A stretch of 64,000 bases of DNA from assembly GCF_017311575.1 (NCBI RefSeq), contig NZ_JAFFQY010000005.1, forward strand, positions 1 through 64,000, written 5' to 3'. Positions 16,621 to 24,858 of the stretch are shown one piece after another. The position numbers were made by a program, and so were the translations under genes. The stretch's first letter is position 1. Every line of letters starts with the position of its first letter. The notes beneath the pieces are model-generated. The model had not been told where the DNA came from, did not search any database, and saw nothing but the letters and a program-made list of their open reading frames with translations. Source of the DNA: Roseococcus thiosulfatophilus. Its GTDB lineage: Bacteria > Pseudomonadota > Alphaproteobacteria > Acetobacterales > Acetobacteraceae.

Positions 16621-16974
16621 TTACTGGCAGCTGATCCGCGTGGCCGCGGCCAGGCGGTCCGGCGTCATGGGCGGCACGCCGGGGCGGCGGTTCTGGTAGC
16701 CCAGCGGCACCGACCAGGTGGCGCCGGGCGCCAGGCTGCGCGGGCGGCCTTCGGGCCGGCCCAAGGCATCGCCCGTGAACAGCACCACCACGCGCAGCGG
16801 CACGCTGTGGGTGTTCCGCAGATGCGCCACGAAGTGCGAGCGGGGGTTCTGCCCGGTGGTGCCGCGCACCTCGAAACTGTCGGCCGTCAGCCGCCCGTTG
16901 CAATAGGTGGTGGTCTGGGCGGCGGCGGGCAGGGCCAGCAGCAGCGCCGCCGCCGCCAGCAGCCAGGCCCTCAC
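16621..16974 (-). CDS. Small secreted protein of unknown function
   Basis: A 117-residue protein with a clear Sec signal peptide (WLLAAAALLLALPAAAQ, cleavage near residue 20). The mature part of about 97 residues has two cysteines, one near each end (YCNG and ISCQ), which could form a disulfide in the periplasm. I do not recognise a family. It starts with GTG inside a 4-base GTGA overlap with the upstream oxidoreductase gene, so it is translationally coupled to it. Confidence 0.7.
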   Translation of the reverse strand: MRAWLLAAAALLLALPAAAQTTTYCNGRLTADSFEVRGTTGQNPRSHFVAHLRNTHSVPLRVVVLFTGDALGRPEGRPRSLAPGATWSVPLGYQNRRPGVPPMTPDRLAAATRISCQ

Positions 16975-17948
16975 GCCGTCACCATCGCGATCTTGCCGAA
17001 ATGGCGGTTGGCCTTCATGTGCGCCAGCGCTTCCACCACCTCGTCCAGGTGGAAGACGCGGTCGAGCGGCAGGGCGAGCTTGCCCTCGGTCAGCGCGGGC
17101 CAGAGGTCGGCGCGCATGCGGCGGACGATCTCGCGCACCTCGGCCACGCTGCGCGTGCGGAAGGTGACGCCGATATAGCTGATGCGCCGCGCGGCATGCA
17201 GGTCGAAGTCGAACTCCGCCACCGCGCCGCCGAGCCGCCCGACATTGACGATGCGCCCCAGGATGGCGGTGGCCGCCAAGGTCTGGGACACCAGCTTGCC
17301 GCTGATCTGGTCCACCACCGCGTCCACGCCGCGCCCGCCCGTCGCGTCCAGCACCTGTTGCACCCAGCCGCGATCATTGGTGTCCACCGCCAGCGTCGCG
17401 CCGAATTCCGCGAGCCGAGCGCGCTTCTCCGGGTTGGTGGAGCTGCCGACCACCACGGACGCCCCCATCAGCCGCGCGATCTGCAAGCCCATCAGCCCCA
17501 CGCCTGAGGAGGCGCCCTGGATCATCACGGCGCTGCCGGGCTTGCACAGCCCATGCGTCACCACCGCGTCATGCATGGTCTGCAGCGCGATGGGCAGGGT
17601 GGCGGCCTGTTCCCAGGAGAGGTTGCTGTCCGGAACCGGCGCCACGCGGCCCCAGTCGGCCAGCGCATATTCGGCATAGGACGCCGCCATGGAGGCCATG
17701 ACGCGCATGCCCGGCCGCACGCTGTCCGGCACCTCGCTGCCCACCTCCACCACCTCGCCCGCACCCTCCAGGCCCGGGATGGCGCCGGGGCCGCCGATGG
17801 CGCCGTGCTTGTGGCCGGCGGCGACGCCCAGATCGGCGCGGTTCAGCCCGATGGCCCGCAGGCGGATCAGCACCTGCTCGGGGCCCGGCTTGGGCACGGG
17901 CACTTCCTTGACGACGAGACCTTGCTCGGTGACGACGGCAGCCTTCAT
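16971..17948 (-). CDS. Zinc-binding-type alcohol dehydrogenase / quinone oxidoreductase (MDR family)
   Basis: A 325-residue medium-chain dehydrogenase/reductase. The N-terminal GroES-like part includes GLNRADLGVAAG and GLEGAGEVVEVG; the Rossmann part has the GASSGVGLMGLQIARL NAD(P) motif and DQISGKLVSQTL. The structural and catalytic zinc cysteines of alcohol dehydrogenases are missing, so it is closer to zinc-free NADPH:quinone oxidoreductases. The substrate is unknown. It overlaps the small secreted-protein gene by 4 bases and lies 12 bases after the GNAT gene, so the minus-strand genes 16621-18847 look like one operon. Confidence 0.88.
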   Translation of the reverse strand: MKAAVVTEQGLVVKEVPVPKPGPEQVLIRLRAIGLNRADLGVAAGHKHGAIGGPGAIPGLEGAGEVVEVGSEVPDSVRPGMRVMASMAASYAEYALADWGRVAPVPDSNLSWEQAATLPIALQTMHDAVVTHGLCKPGSAVMIQGASSGVGLMGLQIARLMGASVVVGSSTNPEKRARLAEFGATLAVDTNDRGWVQQVLDATGGRGVDAVVDQISGKLVSQTLAATAILGRIVNVGRLGGAVAEFDFDLHAARRISYIGVTFRTRSVAEVREIVRRMRADLWPALTEGKLALPLDRVFHLDEVVEALAHMKANRHFGKIAMVTA

Positions 17949-17960
17949 GGACAGCGTTTC

Positions 17961-18392
17961 CTACAGCTTCTTGCGGTACCAGATGCGCGAATGGCCGGGC
18001 GGCATGCCATCCAGCCGCCCCGCCTCCTGCCAGCCATTGCGCTCCCAGAAATGGGGCGCCTGGAAGCTGAAGGTGTCGGTATAGGCGTCGGTGCAGCCGC
18101 GGCCGCGGGCCAGGGCCTCGGCGCGGCCCAGCAATTCGGTGCCGAGCCCCTTGCCGCGCATCTCGCGCGAGAGCCACAGCCAATCGATGAACAGCCAGTT
18201 CCAGTAGGTGAGGCCGAGCAGGCCGCCCTTCACCACCTCGTTCTCATCGCGCGCCAGCACCGTCACCGGCTCGCGGTCGTAAGGGCCGCCCATCTCCTGG
18301 TTGAAGCCGTGCAGCCCGCGCTGGATGGCGGCGACGGCCTCCAGCTCCGGGTAGTCATCGTCGCTGATGGAGATGCCGGCGGGCAGGCTCAT
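17961..18392 (-). CDS. GNAT-family N-acetyltransferase
   Basis: A 143-residue GNAT domain. Motif A is REMRGKGLGTELL (acetyl-CoA pyrophosphate loop RGKGLG), followed by AEALARGRGC and the motif-B segment FQAPHFWERNGWQEAG. The acceptor substrate is unknown. ATG 18392 is chosen because it overlaps the stop codon of the CopD-like gene as ATGA; an ATG five codons earlier is possible. It is cytoplasmic. Confidence 0.88.
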   Translation of the reverse strand: MSLPAGISISDDDYPELEAVAAIQRGLHGFNQEMGGPYDREPVTVLARDENEVVKGGLLGLTYWNWLFIDWLWLSREMRGKGLGTELLGRAEALARGRGCTDAYTDTFSFQAPHFWERNGWQEAGRLDGMPPGHSRIWYRKKL

Positions 18393-18847
18393 CCCAGCCG
18401 GCCCCACGCCGCCACGCCGACGGTGAGGATGCCGAGCACGAAATTCACGAGGATGAGCTGGCGGATGCGGTCATTCGCGGCCGCGGCCCCCGCCGTGTCG
18501 CCGGCGGCCAGCGCCGCGCGCATCTGCTTCCAGGGCCCGGTGAAGATGGCGATGAAGACCGCCGCCATCAGGATGCCCGTCAGGTGCATCAGGTGGACAT
18601 GCCAGCCCACGCCGCGGAAGCCGCCGTAATAGCCGAAGAGCAGCCAGTAGCCGCTCAGCAGCACGATGGCGACCGCGTGCCACACCACCAGGAAGAAGCG
18701 GCGATGCACGCCCCCCATCAGCGCCATGCGCTGCGCGGGTTCGAGCGTGGCCAGCGCGGGCCGCAGCGCCATGAGCGCGAAGCCCATGCCGCCGACCCAG
18801 AGCACGGCGAAGACCAGGTGAAGCGTGTAGGCGAGGTTGGAGACCAT
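18389..18847 (-). CDS. CopD-like four-helix membrane protein
   Basis: A 152-residue protein with four predicted membrane helices: LAYTLHLVFAVLWVGGMGF, FFLVVWHAVAIVLLSGYWLL, HLTGILMAAVFIAIFTG and LVNFVLGILTVGVAAWG. Histidines lie within or beside the helices (LHLVF, WHAVA, HVHLMHLTG), as in the CopD/DUF2269-type family. Members are linked to copper uptake or to haem-binding membrane roles, but function cannot be assigned here. It is the first gene of the minus-strand group, with an ATGA overlap with the GNAT gene. Confidence 0.75.
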   Translation of the reverse strand: MVSNLAYTLHLVFAVLWVGGMGFALMALRPALATLEPAQRMALMGGVHRRFFLVVWHAVAIVLLSGYWLLFGYYGGFRGVGWHVHLMHLTGILMAAVFIAIFTGPWKQMRAALAAGDTAGAAAANDRIRQLILVNFVLGILTVGVAAWGRLG

Positions 18848-18900
18848 GGAACCAAGCTAATCCCTGACTGCCATTGTTGGAATGACCCTGCGCGGAAACT

Positions 18901-19524
18901 TCAGGGCATGAAGCCCCGCAGCGCCGCCGCCAGCGCCCGCATCTCGGCCGCCGCCATCCCGCGCGGCTCGCTTTCCGTCACCCCCTGGCCCAGCGCGAAG
19001 GCGGCTGCGAAGGCGGAGCGGTTGCCCAGCTTCTCCTCCAGCACCGGGGCGCCGCGCCGGGCCAGCTCGCCCAGGATCACGTCGCGCAGCTTGCCGGTGG
19101 GGGGCATGCGGTTCAGCACCAGGCGGTGGTCGCGCCGCTCGGCCTCGGCCAGGTTCAGCGTGGCCTCGCTGGCCCAGAGGTCAGGCAGGGAGGGTTGCAG
19201 CGGGACCAGCACCAGGTTGGCGGCGCGGATGGCCAGGCGGCTTTCCGTCTCGGCATGGGGTGGCGTGTCGATCACCACGAAATCGGCCGCGCGGCGGTGG
19301 CGGTCGAGCGCGCCCTGCACGCGCCAGCCGGCCGGCGCCTCGAAGGCCAGCGGCGCGGAATCGGCCCCGCGCAGCGCCTGCCAGCGGGCCAGCGTGCCCT
19401 GCGGGTCGGTGTCGAGCAGGGCGACGCGGCCGCCGCCCTCGCCCAGCGCCACGGCGAGGTTGGCCGCCAGGGTGGACTTGCCCGCACCCCCCTTCTGCTG
19501 CGCGACGGTGATGACGAAGGCCAT
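18901..19524 (-). CDS. ParA-family ATPase
   Basis: A 207-residue deviant Walker ATPase. QQKGGAGKSTLAANLAVAL is the KGGxGKS-type Walker A loop, LLDTDPQGTL is A' and FVVIDTPPH is Walker B. The short length and lack of an N-terminal DNA-binding helix-turn-helix match the orphan ParA/MinD-like group (MipZ- or PpfA-type) that positions cellular cargo. No parB or cognate partner is adjacent, so the cargo is unknown. Confidence 0.88.
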   Translation of the reverse strand: MAFVITVAQQKGGAGKSTLAANLAVALGEGGGRVALLDTDPQGTLARWQALRGADSAPLAFEAPAGWRVQGALDRHRRAADFVVIDTPPHAETESRLAIRAANLVLVPLQPSLPDLWASEATLNLAEAERRDHRLVLNRMPPTGKLRDVILGELARRGAPVLEEKLGNRSAFAAAFALGQGVTESEPRGMAAAEMRALAAALRGFMP

Positions 19525-19560
19525 GGCCGTCCCCCTGCTGGTCCGATTCGCGGACCCACC

Positions 19561-20190
19561 CTACCCCATTTTGCGATGCTGCAACGCAGCACGCGCGGCG
19601 GCCATGACGGCGGTGCCCGGCACGGTCAGGGGCGGGGCCTCGGCCAGCAGGGCGGCGGCGGGCGCCATGGAGGCCTGGGCCAGCGCCACCCGTCCCCGCC
19701 TTCCGCGCGCCGCCTTGGCGATGGCGGCGTGGTATTCCTCGAACCGGCCTTCCTGGAACAGCGCCCAGGCGCCGGGCACGCCATAGAGCCCGACATCGGC
19801 GCCGGTCTGTGCCGCCGCCTCGGAGAACAGCTTCCAGGTGCTGGCCCGGGTGCTGGGCGCGGCATAGAGCACCGTCACCTCGCCCCCCGTGCGCGTCGCG
19901 GCGGCGGCCAGCGCCGCATCGGCGCGCAGCACCGGGTGGGGGGCGTCCTGGGCGAAATCCACCGCCTCGCCGATGGTGGAGCAGGTCAGCAGCACGGCAT
20001 CCGCGCCTTCCGCCATGGCGCGCAGCAGGGCGGCGACCTCCACCAGCAGCGCCGCATCGGGCGCGCGCAGCCATTCGGGGCGGCATTCATGCGTGAGCCG
20101 CAGCGCGCCGCCGGGCAGGGCGGCGGCCGCGGCGTCGAAGAGCGCGGCGTTGGAGGCGCCCGTGTGCAGGCAGGCGATGGTGAGCGCCAT
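19561..20190 (-). CDS. Asp/Glu racemase-like protein
   Basis: A 209-residue protein with the two-half fold of the aspartate/glutamate racemase family. The first half has a cysteine in VLLTCSTIGEAVD, the position of the first catalytic Cys. In the second half the matching segment is VALAQASMAPAA, with no cysteine, so a two-base racemase mechanism is doubtful; it may be an isomerase/decarboxylase-type relative. It lies 8 bases after the cytochrome gene and probably belongs to the sulfite dehydrogenase transcript. Confidence 0.75.
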   Translation of the reverse strand: MALTIACLHTGASNAALFDAAAAALPGGALRLTHECRPEWLRAPDAALLVEVAALLRAMAEGADAVLLTCSTIGEAVDFAQDAPHPVLRADAALAAAATRTGGEVTVLYAAPSTRASTWKLFSEAAAQTGADVGLYGVPGAWALFQEGRFEEYHAAIAKAARGRRGRVALAQASMAPAAALLAEAPPLTVPGTAVMAAARAALQHRKMG

Positions 20191-20198
20191 GCCGCCCG

Positions 20199-20543
20199 TC
20201 AGTTCAGGAAGGGGTTGCGGGCGCCTGGGCGGGTCTGGGCCGGGCCGAAATGCTGGGCCAGGTAGGTGACGATCAGGCGGCGTTCCTCGCCTTCCAGCGG
20301 CGCCATGCCGTGCACCTCGGTCATCCAGGTCATCAGCTCATCCCAGCGGGCTTCGCTGAAGCGGCTGCGGCGGATGATCGCGGTGCTGTGGCAGGCGGTG
20401 CAGGCGTAGAAGACCTCCTCCTGCCCCTCGCCGGCGGGGAGGATGGAGGGTTCCTCGACCGGCTGGGTGGCCTGGTCGAGGCTGGTTTGGGCGAAGGCAA
20501 GACCTCCGCCCAGCGCGAACAGGAAGGCGAGTGTCCGCAGCAT
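20199..20543 (-). CDS. sorB: c-type cytochrome, probable sulfite dehydrogenase electron acceptor subunit
   Basis: A 114-residue protein with a Sec signal (LAFLFALGGGLAFAQ, cleavage near residue 19) and a single haem c site CTACH in YACTACHST. Two Met residues (MTWM, HGM) offer possible axial ligands. It follows the molybdopterin subunit gene with a one-base TGATG overlap, like sorAB pairs in which SorB takes electrons from the Mo centre and passes them on to the respiratory chain. The subunit assignment is from context; the cytochrome itself is certain. Confidence 0.8.
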   Translation of the reverse strand: MLRTLAFLFALGGGLAFAQTSLDQATQPVEEPSILPAGEGQEEVFYACTACHSTAIIRRSRFSEARWDELMTWMTEVHGMAPLEGEERRLIVTYLAQHFGPAQTRPGARNPFLN

Positions 20544-21868
20544 CAGCCCACCAGGATCGCGGCGCGGCTGATGGCGTTGGCGCCATAGCCCTGCGGGTTC
20601 CAGTTGGCGGGCGCGTGCGGCTGCATGCGGCCCTCGCTGTCGGTGGCGCGGTACCACACCTCGTAATAGCCGTCGGAGGGCAGGGCGACGCGGCCTTCCC
20701 AGCGCTGCCAGGCGTGGCGGTTGGCGGGGGCGGCCACGCGCATCTCGGTCCAGGTCTGGCCGAAATCCACGCTGGCATGGACGGCGCGCACCGAATGGTC
20801 GCCCGCCCAGGCGGCGCCGCGCAGGTCGAGGTTGCGCGTGCCCGCCGCCAGCCGCGTGCCATGCGCGTGCGAGGAGAGGATGGACCGCACGGGCATGGAG
20901 GTCATGTCCGCGAAATCCGCGCCGTCATTGCTGCTGCCCGGCACGATGGGCCGCACCGGCATGCGGTAGCTGGTGCCGCCCATGCCCTGGCCGCGATGCG
21001 GCTCCGTCAACAGCGTCACGCGCGTCAGCCACTTCTGGCTGAGGCTGCCCGGCCAGCCCGGCACCAGCAGCCGCACCGGCGCGCCGTTGATGTGGGGAAT
21101 GGGCCCGCCATTCACCGCGAAGGCGATCAGCGTGTCCTCGTCCATGGCCTTGGCGACGGGCATGCCGCGGCTGATGGCTGCGCGGTCGGTGGCGCCGGAC
21201 AGATGCGGGTCCGCGCCAAAATGGCCCGTGTAGCGCCCGGTCTCCTTCACGCCGGCGGCGCGCAGCACGTCGCGCAGGCGCACGCCCGTCCAGGCCGCGT
21301 TGCAGATGGCGCCATTGCCCCATTGGTTGCCGCGCGTCTGCGGCTGGAACTGCGCGCGGCCATTGCCGCCGCATTCCATCTGCAGCTGGAGCGTCACGTT
21401 CTCGAAGCGGCTGCGCAGCTCGGCCACCGTCAGCGTCAGCGGGGTGTTCACCTCGCCGTCAATGGTGAAGCGCCAGGCGTCGGGGTTGGCCGCGACCTCG
21501 GGGAGCTGGCCGTTGTTGCGCACAAAGATCTTGTCATTGGGCGTGACGGCGTCATCCAGCGCGGTCTCGGGCGCTTCGAGCACCAGGGGGCGCTCGCCCT
21601 GCAGGATCATCTCCACCTTGCCGTCGATCCGCATCATCTGCGGGCCGCCGGAGCCTTGGGCGGCGGCGGGGCGGGTGAAGAGGGCGGGCAGCGTGCCGCC
21701 CGGCATCTGCGCCGAGAAGGGGATGGCGCCGCCGACCGCGGTGCCCATGGCGGCGAGTGCGGCGCCTTTCAGCGCGCCGCGCCGGTTCCACACCAGGGCA
21801 TCGGCGCGTTCGGGATCATCGGCGTAGAGTTCGGCCGCGCTGCGTTCGGTGCGGAAAGCCTTTTTCAT
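20543..21868 (-). CDS. sorA: Molybdopterin-dependent sulfite dehydrogenase, catalytic subunit (SorA/SoxC-like)
   Basis: A 441-residue protein of the sulfite oxidase family. A twin-arginine-type signal is seen around residues 25-50 (WNRRGALKGAALAAMG). The Moco-domain cysteine is Cys166 in QMECGGNGRAQF. Further family motifs are NGGPIPHINGAPVRLLVPGWPG, KWLTRV and the C-terminal dimerisation domain (HASVDFGQTWTE, WEGRVAL). It should oxidise sulfite to sulfate in the periplasm and pass electrons to the cytochrome encoded next. ATG 21868 is chosen for its AGGGAGGA-type ribosome binding site and the signal that follows; a longer frame upstream would overlap the divergent nnr gene. Confidence 0.88.
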   Translation of the reverse strand: MKKAFRTERSAAELYADDPERADALVWNRRGALKGAALAAMGTAVGGAIPFSAQMPGGTLPALFTRPAAAQGSGGPQMMRIDGKVEMILQGERPLVLEAPETALDDAVTPNDKIFVRNNGQLPEVAANPDAWRFTIDGEVNTPLTLTVAELRSRFENVTLQLQMECGGNGRAQFQPQTRGNQWGNGAICNAAWTGVRLRDVLRAAGVKETGRYTGHFGADPHLSGATDRAAISRGMPVAKAMDEDTLIAFAVNGGPIPHINGAPVRLLVPGWPGSLSQKWLTRVTLLTEPHRGQGMGGTSYRMPVRPIVPGSSNDGADFADMTSMPVRSILSSHAHGTRLAAGTRNLDLRGAAWAGDHSVRAVHASVDFGQTWTEMRVAAPANRHAWQRWEGRVALPSDGYYEVWYRATDSEGRMQPHAPANWNPQGYGANAISRAAILVG

Positions 21869-21916
21869 CTCAACGTCCTCCCTATTCTCGCGGCATTCTG
21901 AAGGTGTTCGGCACAT

Positions 21917-23326
21917 ATGTCCACCCGATCCGACCTGGCCCTGCTGACCCCCGCCGAAATGGCCCGCGCCGACCAATTGGCCGGCAACGGCCCCGCGCTG
22001 ATGGAGGCCGCCGGCCGGGCCGTGGCCCGCGCCATCCAGGCGCGCTTCCGCCCCTGCCGCGCGGTGGTGCTGGCCGGGCCGGGCAACAATGGCGGGGATG
22101 GATACGTCGCCGCCCGCCACCTGGAGCGCGCGGGCTGGGACGTGGCGGTGGCGCCGCTCGCGCCCCCGCGCCCGGGGAGCGACGCGGCGGGCGCGGCGAC
22201 GCGCTGGCACGGGCCGGTGCGGCCACTGACCGCGGAGACGATCGCGCGCGCGGGGCTCGTGGTGGATGCGATCTTCGGCGCCGGGTTGGCGCGGCCGCTG
22301 GAGCCGGCGCTGGCGGAGCTGCTGCGGGGCATCACCGCACCGCTGGTGGCGGTGGACGTGCCTTCGGGTGTCTGCGGCGCCACGGGGGCGGCGCGGGGCT
22401 TCGCGCCCCAGGCCGCGCTGACCGTCACCTTCTTCCGCTGCAAGCCGGGGCATCTGCTGAACCCCGGGCGTGATCTCTGCGGCGAACTGGTGCTGGCCGA
22501 TATCGGCCTGCCCGCCTGGGTGCTGGACCGCATCCGCCCGCGCGCCTTCGCCAATGGCCCGGCGCTGTGGACGCTGCCTCGGCCCGGCGCGGCCACCCAC
22601 AAACACAGCCGGGGCCATGTGGTGGTGCTGTGCGGGGCGCGGATGCCGGGTGCCGCGCGCCTCGCCGCCCGGGCGGCCCGGCGTGCCGGGGCGGGGCTGG
22701 TGACGCTGGCCTGCATGGACGCGGGCCTCGCGCGCGGGCTGCGCCTGGCGGAGCCGGGGCTGCTGGTCAGCGAGGACCCCCTTGGCGCGCTCATGGAAAA
22801 CCTGCCGCGTGCCGTCTTCCTGGTCGGTCCCGGCCTGCCGCCCGATGACACCACCCGCGCCGCCCTGGCCGCGCTGCACGCCGCGCGGCGGGCGACGGTG
22901 CTGGATGCCGGGGCGCTGACGGCCTGCACCGGGGCGCCGGAATTGCTGCCCGGCGCCGCCCTCCTCACCCCCCATGCGGGCGAGTTCACCCGCCTCTTCG
23001 GCCCGCCCGGCGAGGACCGGCCCGCCACGGTGCGCGAAGCCGCCGCCGCCACGGGCGCCACTGTGCTGCTGAAGGGCAGCGACACGCTGATCGCCGCGCC
23101 GGATGGCGAAGTCGTGATCAATCACAACGCGCCGCCCTGGCTCGCCACCGGCGGCACGGGGGATGTGCTGGCGGGCATGGCGGCCGCGCTGCTGGCCCAG
23201 GGCATGCCGGCCTTCCAAGCCGCCTCGGCCGCCGCCTGGTGGCAGGGGGCCGCCGCGCGCCATGCCGGCCCCGCATTGCTGGCCGAGGATCTTCCCGAGG
23301 CGCTGGCTGCAACCCGCCCTGTCTGA
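21917..23326 (+). CDS. nnr: Bifunctional NAD(P)H-hydrate repair enzyme (epimerase/dehydratase)
   Basis: A 469-residue fusion. The N-terminal YjeF_N domain (about 1-210) is the NAD(P)HX epimerase, with GPGNNGGDGYVAARHL. The C-terminal ribokinase-like domain (about 225-465) is the ADP/ATP-dependent dehydratase, with VLDAGALT, TPHAGEFTRL, LKGSDTLIA and NAPPWLATGGTGDVLAG. Together they restore hydrated NAD(P)H to the active cofactor. It diverges from sorA with only 48 bases between the starts. Confidence 0.93.
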   Translation: MSTRSDLALLTPAEMARADQLAGNGPALMEAAGRAVARAIQARFRPCRAVVLAGPGNNGGDGYVAARHLERAGWDVAVAPLAPPRPGSDAAGAATRWHGPVRPLTAETIARAGLVVDAIFGAGLARPLEPALAELLRGITAPLVAVDVPSGVCGATGAARGFAPQAALTVTFFRCKPGHLLNPGRDLCGELVLADIGLPAWVLDRIRPRAFANGPALWTLPRPGAATHKHSRGHVVVLCGARMPGAARLAARAARRAGAGLVTLACMDAGLARGLRLAEPGLLVSEDPLGALMENLPRAVFLVGPGLPPDDTTRAALAALHAARRATVLDAGALTACTGAPELLPGAALLTPHAGEFTRLFGPPGEDRPATVREAAAATGATVLLKGSDTLIAAPDGEVVINHNAPPWLATGGTGDVLAGMAAALLAQGMPAFQAASAAAWWQGAAARHAGPALLAEDLPEALAATRPV

Positions 23327-23333
23327 TCGTCCT

Positions 23334-23361
23334 TTGTTTCCGGATATTTCCGCGCTACATT
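23334..23361 (+). promoter_or_regulatory. Candidate promoter of the malonyl-CoA decarboxylase gene
   Basis: TTGTTT (23334-23339) and TACATT (23356-23361) are 16 bases apart in a locally AT-rich stretch between nnr and the next ATG, with 21 bases to the start codon. Confidence 0.5.
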
Positions 23362-23382
23362 GCCGGACTGACGGAGACGACG

Positions 23383-24786
23383 ATGCCAGACACGGTCCTG
23401 CCTGCCGGCGAAACCCTCATGGACCGCGCGCTCCGCCGCGTCACGGGTCTGTGGCGCGACATGGCCGATCGCGTGGGAACGCGCGAGGCCGACAATCTCG
23501 ACATCGCCGCACAGATGCGCGCCTGCCTGGCGGGCAAGGGGGGCGAGGTCTCGGCGCGGGGCCGCGCCGCCCTGCTGGCCACCGCCTATCGCAGCCTGCC
23601 GCGCGAGGAGCGCCTGGCCTTCCTCCGCACCCTGGCCGGCTTCGACGCCGACCCGAAATCCGTGGAAGGCGCCATCGCCGCCTGGAGCGCGGCGCCCGAC
23701 CCCGCCGCCCGCGCCGCCGCCAAGGTGCAGATGCGGCGCGCGCTGGAAGCCCCGCGCATCCGGCTGCTGCAGCAATTCGCCGCCATCCCCGATGGGATGC
23801 GCCTGCTGGTGGACCTGCGCGAGGACCTGCTGCGCGCCGCCGAGGGCGACCCCCTGCTGGGCGCCCTGGAAGCCGATCTGCGCGGGCTGCTGGCCGCCTG
23901 GTTCGACGTGGGCTTTCTCGAATTGCGCCGCATTGACTGGAACAGCCCCGCCGCGCTGCTCGAGAAGCTGATCCGCTACGAGGCGGTGCACCGCATCGAA
24001 AGCTGGGACGACCTCAAGAACCGCCTCGATTCCGACCGCCGCTGCTACGCCTTCTTCCACCCCCGCATGCCGGAGGAGCCGCTGATCTTCGTGGAGATCG
24101 CGCTGGTGAAGGGGCTGGCGTCCAGCGTGCAGGCGCTGCTGGACCCGACGGCCGATGTGCTGGACCCCACCCAGGCCGACACCGCCATCTTCTACTCCAT
24201 CAACAACTGCCAGCGCGGGCTGGACGGCATCGCCTTCGGCAATTTCCTCATCAAGCGCGTGGTCGAGGTGCTGGGGCGGGAATTCCCGAACCTCAAGCAA
24301 TTCGCCACCCTCTCGCCGGTGCCGGGCTTCTGCCGCTGGCTGTCCAAGCGCGAGGAGGCGGGCGACGCCACCCTGCTCACGCCCGACGAAGCCAACGCCA
24401 TCCGCGCCGCCAGCGGCGCGGCACCCGAGGTGGCGCCGCTGACCGCGCTGCATCTGATGCTGGGCCGCCGCAACCTCGACGCCGCGGCGAACAAGGCGCT
24501 GGAGGCGGCGCTGACCCGGCTTTGCGCGCGCTGGGTCGCGGTGGAGGCGGGGCGCGACCCCAAGCGCGCCGCCGACCCGGTGGCGCATTTCCACCTCTCC
24601 AACGGCGCGCGGGTTGAGCGGGTGAACTGGCGCGGCGACACCTCCGAGAAGGGGATGCGCGAAAGCGCGGGGCTGATGGTGAACTACCTCTACGACCCCG
24701 CCTTCATCGAGGACAACCACGAGGCCTATGTGGGCGAGGGCAAGCGCGCCATGGCCAATGGGGTGAAGAAGCTGCTGAAGGCCTGA
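23383..24786 (+). CDS. Malonyl-CoA decarboxylase
   Basis: A 467-residue protein matching malonyl-CoA decarboxylase across its length: an N-terminal helical domain (about 1-180) and a GNAT-fold catalytic domain. Motifs include RCYAFFHPRMPEEPLIFVEI, FYSINNCQRGLDG, TLSPVPGF and HFHLSNGARVERVNW near residues 402-416, which holds the catalytic histidine region. It converts malonyl-CoA to acetyl-CoA and CO2. No malonate transporter or malonyl-CoA synthetase gene is adjacent. ATG 23383 is preceded by GGAG and matches the expected N-terminus; upstream in-frame codons lie within nnr. Confidence 0.93.
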   Translation: MPDTVLPAGETLMDRALRRVTGLWRDMADRVGTREADNLDIAAQMRACLAGKGGEVSARGRAALLATAYRSLPREERLAFLRTLAGFDADPKSVEGAIAAWSAAPDPAARAAAKVQMRRALEAPRIRLLQQFAAIPDGMRLLVDLREDLLRAAEGDPLLGALEADLRGLLAAWFDVGFLELRRIDWNSPAALLEKLIRYEAVHRIESWDDLKNRLDSDRRCYAFFHPRMPEEPLIFVEIALVKGLASSVQALLDPTADVLDPTQADTAIFYSINNCQRGLDGIAFGNFLIKRVVEVLGREFPNLKQFATLSPVPGFCRWLSKREEAGDATLLTPDEANAIRAASGAAPEVAPLTALHLMLGRRNLDAAANKALEAALTRLCARWVAVEAGRDPKRAADPVAHFHLSNGARVERVNWRGDTSEKGMRESAGLMVNYLYDPAFIEDNHEAYVGEGKRAMANGVKKLLKA

Positions 24787-24858
24787 CCCGGTATTTCGCT
24801 GGCGGGCCCGGGGGCCGCACCGCTAGGCTCGCGCTTCATTCGCGCCGTGAGGTCTCCC

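Noticed and set aside
20543-23263. A 906-residue version of the sulfite dehydrogenase subunit
   Set aside because: The extra N-terminus overlaps the divergent nnr gene antisense and would bury the twin-arginine signal. ATG 21868 has a good SD.
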